This document shows, in pieces, positions 1-6,955 of a stretch of DNA of 31,015 bases (position 1 is its first letter; every line of letters starts with the position of its first letter). The DNA comes from a virus, in the IMG/VR virus record IMGVR_UViG_3300001589_000088, positions 1 through 31,015 of that record; one strand, 5' to 3'. Position numbers and translations under genes: made by a program. Below the pieces are notes generated by a model, which did no database searches, was not told where the DNA came from, and saw only the letters and a list, made by a program, of their open reading frames with translations.

Positions 1-87
1 ACCAACTGGTCGGACACTTCTTATTTGATCCTTTTTCTTTTGTCAATGTTGTTTAATTGCTAAGATTAGCACCAGAAACACCCACAA

Positions 88-112
88 AACCTCTATTATT
101 AGGGGTTTTTTT
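88..112 (+). terminator. Rho-independent terminator near left edge
   Basis: A 7-bp stem (AACCTCT at 88-94 paired with AGGGGTT at 101-107, one G-U pair) has a 6-nt loop and runs into a stretch of T. This is a classical intrinsic terminator. It would end a rightward transcript that begins outside the window. Confidence 0.75.
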
Positions 113-375
113 ATGCTTAAAAATTAATAAATGTTGTTAATTAAGTTTAAATATTAGTGTTATGATCTTTTTTTTATCTCTTTAGATACAAAAACAAGGT
201 AAAACCCAAACTAAAACCAGTTTATGCTCAGCATTTAATGACTTCAATTCATCAAAGTAATGATTTAAAGCCCTTAAAAGCCATTAAAAAGGCATTAAGA
301 AAGGCGTGAGTTTTGATTCCGTAACCCAAAGCCCAGAGACTCTTTGAACACCAACACGTACACACACAAAACCAA

Positions 376-389
376 AGTTCAATTTTATA
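376..389 (+). repeat. Direct repeat AGTTCAATTTTATA, copy 1
   Basis: An exact 14-bp match to positions 688-701. The core CAATTTTATA also occurs just inside the strong promoter at 24886-24915. The element may therefore be promoter-related rather than a random AT-rich match. No clear -33 TTG accompanies this copy. Confidence 0.45.
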
Positions 390-687
390 AAAGGTCTATA
401 TTATTTAAACATCTATTTTAGAAGTTGTATATACTTTGCGATATGAGCAATGATGTTTACTAGAATGTTGTGGCGATTATGAGAACAGTCATATCTGCTA
501 GTGTTTTATTTAGTTGGCACTCACAAGCAGACTTCTTTTATAATGTTATGCTGGTTCTTATAAGAGGCACGAAGATAGTGTTTGAGAATTAAATACTTTC
601 ACAGTTTTTATACAAAACGCAGGCATAGGGTAAAATGTTAAAAGATAAGTTAATTATAGGGCTATATAGTTACGATAAAACTAGAGA

Positions 688-706
688 AGTTCAATTTTAT
701 ATCTTT
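688..706 (+). promoter_or_regulatory. Repeat copy 2 with weak promoter-like -7
   Basis: The second copy of AGTTCAATTTTATA (688-701) continues into ATCTTTA, so that 699-706 reads TATCTTTA, one base off the Bacteroidota -7 consensus TAnnTTTG. It closely resembles the strong promoter at 24886-24915 but lacks a TTG about 19 bp upstream. It could be a weak or activator-dependent late promoter for the terminase operon. TATATTGG at 735-742 is an alternative -7 element. Confidence 0.3.
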
Positions 707-757
707 ATTGTGAATAAGGTTTAAAAGATTATTGTATATTGGCAAACTAAACGAATA

Positions 758-1174
758 ATGATGGAAGAAGAAGAAAATAAAGTGGTAGGTAGCGAAGCTA
801 TGAAAAAGCGACCTAACAATATAGATGAGAACTTTAACAAGACTGCAAAGTCTTTACTACCTAAGAATAATGAAACAAGAAAACTAGCTAGAATGACTAG
901 AAAGTCTTTAGCTTATGCATTAGAAGGACAGCCTGTAAAGATTAAGATGGCATTAGATATATTATTTGAAGAGGATGCAAGAGCATACATAGATGCAATA
1001 GCTAAACTAATGAACTATGCAATGCCTAAACTATCATCAACAGAAATAAAGAAAGATACAGAAACTAAGATTGAAATAAACTTAACTGAAGGTGCAACAC
1101 TTGATGATATTAAAAAGCAGATTAGAGGGCTAGAAGAAGCAGAAGATATTGACTACACAGAATTAGATGACTAA
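758..1174 (+). CDS. Putative terminase small subunit
   Basis: A 138-residue, highly charged protein directly upstream of the terminase large subunit; its last codons overlap that gene by 8 bases. Small subunits bind packaging sites in phage DNA and regulate the large-subunit motor, and they usually sit in exactly this position. The central part (about residues 38-95) is predicted to be helical and basic, with alternating Lys/Arg and Leu/Ala, which would suit DNA binding. The acidic C-terminus (about 118-138) would suit contact with the large subunit. The sequence itself carries no motif that I recognise, so the call rests on position, size and charge pattern. Two adjacent ATG codons (758 and 761) could serve as start. 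Confidence 0.6.
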   Translation: MMEEEENKVVGSEAMKKRPNNIDENFNKTAKSLLPKNNETRKLARMTRKSLAYALEGQPVKIKMALDILFEEDARAYIDAIAKLMNYAMPKLSSTEIKKDTETKIEINLTEGATLDDIKKQIRGLEEAEDIDYTELDD

Positions 1175-2609
1175 TAAAAAACTTTTAAAGTTTGCACTAG
1201 AAAAGAAACTATGCGAGATGAGTTTCTATGAGTTCTTTAAAGCAGCGTGGATTGTAGTAGAACCATCAGTACCTCTATCAACTAATTGGCATCATAAGTA
1301 TGTATGCGACTTATTGCAGGAAGAGTGTGAAAGAGTAATAGCTCAGAAACCTAAAACTAAAGATGTTATTATTAATGTACCCTTCCGTAGTACAAAATCT
1401 CTTATAGTAACTGTTATGTTTCCAGTATGGGCTTGGATAAAATCACCTAAACTTAGATTCATTACATCATCATACTCAGCAACACTATCTATTGAGCTTG
1501 CAACTAAGAGCAGAGATATTATATTTAGCGATTGGTTTAAGAGAAGATGGGGAGATGTGTTTCATATTAAGAAAGACCAAAACCTAAAAGAGAGATACGA
1601 GAACAATCATGTTGGAATGAGAAGAGCAACATCAGTAGGTGGTACTGTTACTGGGCAAGGTGGGGACTTTCTAATAGTAGATGACCCTTTATCACCACAA
1701 ATGGCAAGTTCTGCAACAGAAAGAGATAATGCTAACGAATGGTATAGGACTACATTCTACTCTAGGCTTAATCAACCTGATATTGGAGTGAGAATTATAA
1801 TTATGCAAAGAGTACACGAAGATGACTTAACAGGATTCTTGTTAGGTAAGGAAACTAGGCTAAAGTATAAACACATCTGTATTCCTGCTAAAAGTGGAGA
1901 TGGAAACATAAAGCCTGCACACCTAGAGGAGTTTTATGATAAAGATACTGGATTGTTTTGGGAAGAAAGGTTTAGTCAAAGTACATTAGATGATTACAGG
2001 AGTGCATTAGGTAGTTATGGGTATGCTGGACAACTACAACAAACACCAACACCACTAGATAGTGGAATGATACACAAGGATTGGTTTAAAGTAGATAGAT
2101 ATAGGGTTGAAGATTCAGTAGTTAATTTTGTAATTGACCCTGCATATACTGCTGACCAAAAGAATGATCCTTCTGCATTGCTAGCATATACCTATAAAGA
2201 GAACAGATGGCAGATAGTAGATTGCGTTAATGTCTACAAAGAGTTTCCAGACTTAGTAAAATTCATTCAACAGTGGGTTCAAAAGAATGGATATACAAAT
2301 AGAAGTAGAATATATGTGGAGCCTAAAGCATCAGGTAAGTCTATTGTGCAAACTCTAGTAAGAGAAACAGGACTTAATGTTAAAGAAGATAAACCGCCAA
2401 CTAAAGATAAGGTAGCAAGAGTGAGTGATGTAAGTGCATCTTTAGAGAGTGGTAGGGTTAGCCTGCTTAATGGCGATTGGAATGATGAGTTCTTAGACCA
2501 ATTAACTAAGTTTCCTGCAGCTAAACATGATGATATGGTAGATTGCTTAGTGATGGCAGTAAACAAGGAGATTTGGAGTGGTGGAGGCAAGGTATTATAT
2601 TTTTCATAA
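1167..2609 (+). CDS. terL: Terminase large subunit (ATPase-nuclease)
   Basis: A DNA-packaging motor of 480 residues. The N-terminal ATPase has a degenerate Walker A (NVPFRSTKS, residues 70-78, Lys77) and a Walker B (FLIVDDP, 168-174). The C-terminal RNase H-like nuclease shows the expected acidic residues: Asp324 in FVIDPAYT, Glu385 in IYVEPKASG, and Asp455, Asp456 and Asp459 in KHDDMVD. Together these make the assignment firm. The length is normal for a complete subunit. The start overlaps the small subunit by 8 bases, implying translational coupling. It acts in the host cytoplasm at the portal, translocating DNA into the prohead and cutting concatemers. The portal gene here is some 15 kb downstream, not adjacent as usual. 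Confidence 0.95.
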   Translation: MTNKKLLKFALEKKLCEMSFYEFFKAAWIVVEPSVPLSTNWHHKYVCDLLQEECERVIAQKPKTKDVIINVPFRSTKSLIVTVMFPVWAWIKSPKLRFITSSYSATLSIELATKSRDIIFSDWFKRRWGDVFHIKKDQNLKERYENNHVGMRRATSVGGTVTGQGGDFLIVDDPLSPQMASSATERDNANEWYRTTFYSRLNQPDIGVRIIIMQRVHEDDLTGFLLGKETRLKYKHICIPAKSGDGNIKPAHLEEFYDKDTGLFWEERFSQSTLDDYRSALGSYGYAGQLQQTPTPLDSGMIHKDWFKVDRYRVEDSVVNFVIDPAYTADQKNDPSALLAYTYKENRWQIVDCVNVYKEFPDLVKFIQQWVQKNGYTNRSRIYVEPKASGKSIVQTLVRETGLNVKEDKPPTKDKVARVSDVSASLESGRVSLLNGDWNDEFLDQLTKFPAAKHDDMVDCLVMAVNKEIWSGGGKVLYFS

Positions 2610-2619
2610 TAATTTTCAG

Positions 2620-2666
2620 TTTGTCGGAAAACTGTGAAAATATTTATAGTTAAATTACTATTTTTG
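2620..2666 (+). promoter_or_regulatory. Possible internal promoter -7 after terL
   Basis: TATTTTTG at 2659-2666 matches the -7 consensus TAnnTTTG, about 40 bp before the start at 2706. No TTG sits 19 bp upstream (2637-2639 reads AAA-like sequence), so the promoter would be weak or depend on an activator. An imperfect inverted repeat (TTTTCAGTTT with AAACTGTGAAAA, two-base bulge) just precedes it and may weakly attenuate terminase transcripts. Confidence 0.3.
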
Positions 2667-2705
2667 CCTAGTTTTGAATAATTACTAAAAAATTATCAAA
2701 GAATT

Positions 2706-3143
2706 ATGAAAAAGATGGATATACTTTACTTAAACGAAGGGCATCAAGCAGTTGTTGAGTTTCTTATGGAAGATGTAAAGAAAATAATGTATTATGCTAC
2801 AGAAGATGAGATAGCAGGTAAATATCAAGACTTCTTAAACATACTTGACTCTGTTTACTTGTATTCAAATAATTTCCATGAAACAACACTAAAGATTGAA
2901 GGTGATGATGGAGCAATGGCAGAATTTATCTTTTTAATACCAAATATGTTGTTCTATACTACTATTGGATTTCTTACTGCACTAAAAACAAAAGAAAATG
3001 GAGATGCTATGGTTGTGCATTTAGAAAAGATTGCTAATTTATGTGAAAACTCTACAGGAGAGTTAGCAGATGTACTTATAGATGCTACTGATGAAAAGAG
3101 ATTGCTAGAGGGAGTATTACAGAAAGAAACAACAAACAACTAA
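2706..3143 (+). CDS. Hypothetical protein upstream of tail chaperones
   Basis: A 145-residue acidic, mostly helical protein that I do not recognise. Residues 75-95 (around FIFLIPNMLFYTT) form a hydrophobic segment, but its flanks do not look like a membrane anchor. It lies between the terminase and the tail assembly chaperone pair, three bases before the next start, so it is probably part of the tail operon. Possible roles are a tail assembly factor or a head-tail joining component, and neither can be read from the sequence. A second ATG at 2715 is in frame and could be the real start. Confidence 0.6.
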   Translation: MKKMDILYLNEGHQAVVEFLMEDVKKIMYYATEDEIAGKYQDFLNILDSVYLYSNNFHETTLKIEGDDGAMAEFIFLIPNMLFYTTIGFLTALKTKENGDAMVVHLEKIANLCENSTGELADVLIDATDEKRLLEGVLQKETTNN

Positions 3144-3146
3144 GAT

Positions 3147-3827
3147 ATGGTAGAAATTAAAATTCAAGACAGCTCATACGAGATTCCAACAGAATGGAAA
3201 GACATTACATTGAGGTATTGGTGTGGATTATACTCAATTATAAGTCAATATAACAAAAAAGATGAAGAAGGTAATGTTATTGAAGCAGAACACTCAGAAG
3301 TAGAGCTACTAAAGATGAATAGAGATATATTTATGTATCTAACTGGACTTACTCAAAATGAGATGAACAGACTTGATGTAGATAGCGTTAATCAGGCTGT
3401 AGCGACATTCTCTAGTCTTTTAGAAGAATATAAGCCTAAAGGTATAGAAAAATTTGAATTAGATGGTGAAGAGTACTTATTTCCAAAAGAATTTCTAAGA
3501 AGGAACACATTTGGAGATTATATTGAGTCTACTCACTTAGATAGTACAATAGAAATAATGAAACATGGAAGGTTTGATGTATTGCCTGAGCAAATGGCAA
3601 TACTTTGCAGGAGAGCAGATGAGGAGTATGATGATGATGCAATACCAGCTAAGACCGAGAAGTTTAAAGAATTAAGCATGGATTTCGTTTGGGAGTTCAG
3701 TTTTTTTTTGACAATGCAAAGCGTAAAATTAACTCGGACTTTCCAAATGTTTTTGGGGAAAACAGAAGAGGAGGTGGAGGTGGCAAAGGTAGAGTTTCTA
3801 CAGTTGGACTCTACAACAAGTTCATAA
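3147..3827 (+). CDS. Tail assembly chaperone, G-like
   Basis: A 226-residue acidic protein before the tail genes, in the place and with the look of the gpG-type chaperones that coat the tape measure during tail assembly. The N-terminus (about 1-35) begins with a short beta-rich segment and is followed by a helical acidic body. The decisive feature is an overlapping frame (stop at 4027) reachable by a -1 slip on nine T residues at 3701-3709. That arrangement is the known G/GT design of long-tailed phages. Residues after about 187 differ between the normal product and the frameshift product. The tape measure gene it should serve is at 11165, unusually far downstream. Confidence 0.65.
   Translation: MVEIKIQDSSYEIPTEWKDITLRYWCGLYSIISQYNKKDEEGNVIEAEHSEVELLKMNRDIFMYLTGLTQNEMNRLDVDSVNQAVATFSSLLEEYKPKGIEKFELDGEEYLFPKEFLRRNTFGDYIESTHLDSTIEIMKHGRFDVLPEQMAILCRRADEEYDDDAIPAKTEKFKELSMDFVWEFSFFLTMQSVKLTRTFQMFLGKTEEEVEVAKVEFLQLDSTTSS
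3701..3709 (+). promoter_or_regulatory. Probable -1 ribosomal frameshift site
   Basis: In the 3147 frame the codons around this site read AGT TTT TTT TTG, so 3701-3707 is a T TTT TTT heptamer and 3704-3710 is T TTT TTG. Both fit the X XXY YYZ rule for -1 slippage. A slip leads into the open frame that ends at 4027. No strong downstream hairpin was found by eye; a G-rich stretch (GGAGGTGGAGGTGGC, 3770-3784) lies some 60 nt downstream. Confidence 0.65.
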
Positions 3828-4027
3828 AGCCTTATGGATGGCTTAACAGCCTTTATATGGTAGCAGAGAAGGGGATATTTAGAATAGAAGGTAATAATGA
3901 TATTGATAGCGTGAAAAAAACAGATTTATACAAAGTATTAACTTACTTGAGCTACAATACTGCTAAGAACGATTATGAAATTGCTGTGCAAGAAAAGATA
4001 CATAATAAAAATAATATAACATTGTAA
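3707..4027 (+). CDS. GT extension of tail chaperone (frameshift product)
   Basis: This open frame is in -1 phase to the gene at 3147 and overlaps it. It has no credible start of its own with a suitable upstream context. Read after a slip at 3701-3707 it would give a fusion of about 293 residues (187 from the first frame plus 106). The unique part contains KFIKPYGWLNSLYMVAEKG followed by acidic and basic helices and KVLTYLSY, which resembles the T domain found in GT proteins: a YGW motif, then a segment on forming or evaluating contacts with tail tube subunits. It could instead be a separate gene, but the placement and phase argue for frameshifting. Confidence 0.6.
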   Translation, partial: FDNAKRKINSDFPNVFGENRRGGGGGKGRVSTVGLYNKFIKPYGWLNSLYMVAEKGIFRIEGNNDIDSVKKTDLYKVLTYLSYNTAKNDYEIAVQEKIHNKNNITL

Positions 4028-4029
4028 TA

Positions 4030-5169
4030 ATGGCAATAACAAGATTAACAGACATAATAACAGTATTTGAAAGTAAGTGGACTTATGGGGACTCAAAGTT
4101 TGGTTATGATGGGGAGGTAAATCAAGACCACGATACTCAGTACCCATTAATGATGGTAACACCACCAGAATCAATAATGCCAGTAGTTTACGAGGGTAGA
4201 GAAGAATACACTTTTGAAATAAACTTTTACAATCTATACTCTCAAGCAGCACAATCAGTAGTAACACTACAAAAGAGATGGGATAACCTACAAGACTTAT
4301 CTAACGAATGGTTGGATATGGTTCTTAAAAACTATCAAGATGTTACTGTAGAGGCTTATCTTAATGATGAGAGCATTGAGATTGAAAGAATTAAAGATGC
4401 GAAGAATGACAAGTTAGTGCAAATCAAGTTAGTATTCACAATGAGTGCGTTTACTAAGTGCTTTAGACCTGTTTCTAACTACCCATCAGATTATTCTGAT
4501 TTAAAAGTATGGTTAAAAGCAGATAGTGGTGCTACATTTGATATAGCATCTAAAAGAGTGAGTGCTTGGGCTGACCAATCAGGTAATAACAGTAATGTTG
4601 CTCAGGCTACAGTAGCAAATCAACCACTAAGATATGGATATGATGGCATTAACGACAAGACATATTTTGATTTTGATGGCACTAATGATACTTTTGTTTC
4701 AGGAAGTAACTTACCTGTAACAACAGACTTTACAATATTTGAGGTAAGTAGAATTGATAAAGCAAGTGATAATGTATTTGGATGGTATAACTCAAGTGCT
4801 GCTATATCTATAGGTACAAATGCTAGTGGTCATATTACTGCTACAGTAAGTGATGGAACTAATACAATAACTGCAAATACTTCTGTAGACAATAAAGAAA
4901 GTAATCATATATCAATATTAAAGAAAAATAACAAAAGAATAGATTTAGAATATTATGATTCTGCAAACTCTATAACTGCTACCGATAATGATTCAAGTTT
5001 TGATAATACTTTTGTTTTCAATACTGCAACATTTAATATTGGTTCTTATAATAATACAAATTATATGGATGGACAATTAAACGAATTAATAATTTTTAAC
5101 AGAGCCTTAAATGATACTGAAATTGCTGAAGTAAGAGGTTACTTAAATTTAAAATATAAAATATATTAA
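4030..5169 (+). CDS. Tail protein with C-terminal LamG-like lectin domain
   Basis: A 379-residue protein in two parts. Residues 1-150 form a compact domain (YPLMMVTPP at about 39-47, then alternating strands and helices, ending in AFTKCFRP) like the small tail-terminator or neck proteins seen in phages of Bacteroidota. Residues about 157-379 form a concanavalin A/LamG-like beta-sandwich: LKVWLKADSG, VSAWADQSGN, YFDFDGTND and the terminal NELIIFNRALNDTEI are typical strands of this fold. Such domains bind sugars or surface proteins. A tail protein with a lectin graft may decorate the virion and aid host attachment. The gene begins two bases after the frameshift product stops. Function of the N-terminal part is inferred. 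Confidence 0.6.
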   Translation: MAITRLTDIITVFESKWTYGDSKFGYDGEVNQDHDTQYPLMMVTPPESIMPVVYEGREEYTFEINFYNLYSQAAQSVVTLQKRWDNLQDLSNEWLDMVLKNYQDVTVEAYLNDESIEIERIKDAKNDKLVQIKLVFTMSAFTKCFRPVSNYPSDYSDLKVWLKADSGATFDIASKRVSAWADQSGNNSNVAQATVANQPLRYGYDGINDKTYFDFDGTNDTFVSGSNLPVTTDFTIFEVSRIDKASDNVFGWYNSSAAISIGTNASGHITATVSDGTNTITANTSVDNKESNHISILKKNNKRIDLEYYDSANSITATDNDSSFDNTFVFNTATFNIGSYNNTNYMDGQLNELIIFNRALNDTEIAEVRGYLNLKYKIY

Positions 5170-5172
5170 GAT

Positions 5173-6954
5173 ATGTCAAAACCAATAAACGGAGTTTGTA
5201 GGTGGGGAATAGTTCCTCTTGATTTTACTGGCTCTCAATTAAATTACATGAGTCAAGGTTCAAGATCCAACTACTTGAAGAGTGCTAACGACCAACTAAG
5301 ATATGAAATTGTTTGGTCAAAGAGTGGTATAGGGGAGGCAGTTGAACCTTTTGAGTATGGAGATGTAGTTAATGTAATATTTAAGGTAGAAACAAGAACT
5401 GTAGGGGGTGCTTATGAAACTATTGGAACTATTAAGAAGTCAAGGGATATTTCTAATAAAAAATACACAGGCGGTAACGCACCAGCAGGTCATAGATTTA
5501 CTATAGATGTAAGTCAATTAGTTTCAGATCAACTATCATATAGCTTATGTCCAATTAATAAAGGTACTTGGCAAAGCACTGCCTATGGAGGTATGAATGG
5601 GGGACTTACAATGCAAGATAATGTTATTAACAAGGATGCTACAGCAGGAGGAAGTCCAATTAGTGAATTTAATGTTTCTCAAAATGGAACATATAGAGAA
5701 CTAAGGGTAAGTGCAACTTTTGAAATTATTGGTGATGTCGCTAATAATGGAGCATTAGAACTAGCTACAAATGATGCAAAAATAGCAGAAATTATAAGGG
5801 TAATAAACTCAGTAAATCAATTTGAAAGAGATAATGTTTATTATTTCGCCCAATTTCTTCACGACAAAAAACCAGTAACTGCAACCTTTGAAAACAGATT
5901 TCTTTCTAGGTGTCCAAATTGGTATTATACTGATGCAGAGAATAAAGTAGCCTACCATAAGTTAGTTAGAATGGATGAACAGGGAGAATTTTTACAATGG
6001 TATCTTCAGGAACTTATAGATCAAGCTAGCGATACTCAATTTTTTAATTATTACGAATTATTTGGAGTTGCTTACGATTATGATGGCACTGAAACTGAAT
6101 TTGTTTTAGCTGATTTTAACTCTTTATTATCCACATTAGGAGTTGGTAATCCTGCAGTAGAATTTGCACAAGTTCAAAACAGAATGTTAATTCAGAATGT
6201 TAGTCCTGATTTTATTAATAATAATGCCTATGTACCTCAAACTGGAGCAGGTAGACCATACACAACATCAATATCACCTATAACATCAACTATAGATAAG
6301 TACAGTATAAATGCAAGAGGTCGTTACTTTGACAGTCAAGGTACTCCTCCTGCTTATGTAACTACAACAAAAACTTCTACTTATTGGTTTCAAATTGATA
6401 GAGAAAGCGAAAACATCCCCTATGGATATGTAAGATTTCATTGGTTAAATTCAATGGGAGGTACTGATAGTTATACTGCCAAAAGAGATGTAGTAGAAGG
6501 ATTAACTATAAGTAGAGATGTTATTGAAAGAAAAAGTGGAGATAGAACTTGGTATCAAGATAATCAAGGTTATACTGGTGCTATCCCATTTGATGTCCCT
6601 AACAGTGATTATATTTCAGACACAATGAGAGGTGGTGATATATATAAGGGTGGTAGAGAGGTTTCAAATGTATATGCAGATAGAGTGCAAAGCGTATATA
6701 CTGAGCCATTAAATAAATCTGTTGCTAATTGGTTGGAAGAAATCATGTTATCGCCTAATGTATGGATAGAAATGGAAACAGATGCTACAAAGCGTGGAAA
6801 TGCTGTTAATCCTTATTTAAGACCATCAACAAAAGAATACATACCAGTCATCATAACAAATAGTGATATTGAAACTGTTAATCAAGAAAATGGTTTAGTT
6901 AGATTTAATATTGAATATACTTTAGCTCATAAAGTTCAAACACAAAGAAACTAA
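5173..6954 (+). CDS. Large tail structural protein
   Basis: A 593-residue protein I do not recognise by motif. It is rich in aromatic residues, Asn, Thr and predicted beta-strands, without signal peptide or membrane segment, which is the composition of phage structural proteins. It lies in a tightly packed run of tail genes (three bases after the previous stop, one base before the next start). A stretch near residues 205-300 has a mixed helical character with many Phe and Tyr residues. A distal tail or baseplate subunit is the likeliest role. No catalytic motif is evident. Confidence 0.55.
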   Translation: MSKPINGVCRWGIVPLDFTGSQLNYMSQGSRSNYLKSANDQLRYEIVWSKSGIGEAVEPFEYGDVVNVIFKVETRTVGGAYETIGTIKKSRDISNKKYTGGNAPAGHRFTIDVSQLVSDQLSYSLCPINKGTWQSTAYGGMNGGLTMQDNVINKDATAGGSPISEFNVSQNGTYRELRVSATFEIIGDVANNGALELATNDAKIAEIIRVINSVNQFERDNVYYFAQFLHDKKPVTATFENRFLSRCPNWYYTDAENKVAYHKLVRMDEQGEFLQWYLQELIDQASDTQFFNYYELFGVAYDYDGTETEFVLADFNSLLSTLGVGNPAVEFAQVQNRMLIQNVSPDFINNNAYVPQTGAGRPYTTSISPITSTIDKYSINARGRYFDSQGTPPAYVTTTKTSTYWFQIDRESENIPYGYVRFHWLNSMGGTDSYTAKRDVVEGLTISRDVIERKSGDRTWYQDNQGYTGAIPFDVPNSDYISDTMRGGDIYKGGREVSNVYADRVQSVYTEPLNKSVANWLEEIMLSPNVWIEMETDATKRGNAVNPYLRPSTKEYIPVIITNSDIETVNQENGLVRFNIEYTLAHKVQTQRN

Positions 6955-6955
6955 T

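Larger units (their letters stand above)
1..757. other. Left non-coding region, 757 bp
   Basis: No convincing gene lies here. Short open frames exist at 238-309 (23 residues, basic), 479-592 (37 residues) and 635-724 (29 residues), but none has a recognisable product and each is short enough to be chance. The stretch holds a terminator at 88-112, a 14-bp direct repeat AGTTCAATTTTATA at 376-389 and 688-701, and -7-like elements just before the terminase genes. It probably separates an upstream unit outside the window from the late operon. Confidence 0.6.

Noticed and set aside
238-309. 23-residue basic, perhaps amphipathic peptide frame in the left non-coding region
   Set aside because: Too short and without a credible leader or neighbour; may be chance.
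520-580. Possible tRNA-like segment with GGTTCTTA
   Set aside because: No cloverleaf with proper acceptor stem and T-loop could be drawn.
479-592. 37-residue frame in the left non-coding region
   Set aside because: No family, no promoter, no operon context.
709-717. Perfect DnaA box match (TGTGAATAA, reverse of TTATTCACA)
   Set aside because: A single nine-base match is expected a few times by chance in this AT-rich window, and no cluster accompanies it.
2279-2590. Open frame on the - strand inside terL (103 residues)
   Set aside because: It lies wholly within a confident + strand gene and its protein is low-complexity; no independent leader or known fold.
3938-4267. Open frame of 109 residues on the - strand over the chaperone-tail joint
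   Set aside because: Leu/Ile-rich shadow spanning two confident + strand genes, with no promoter or leader evidence.
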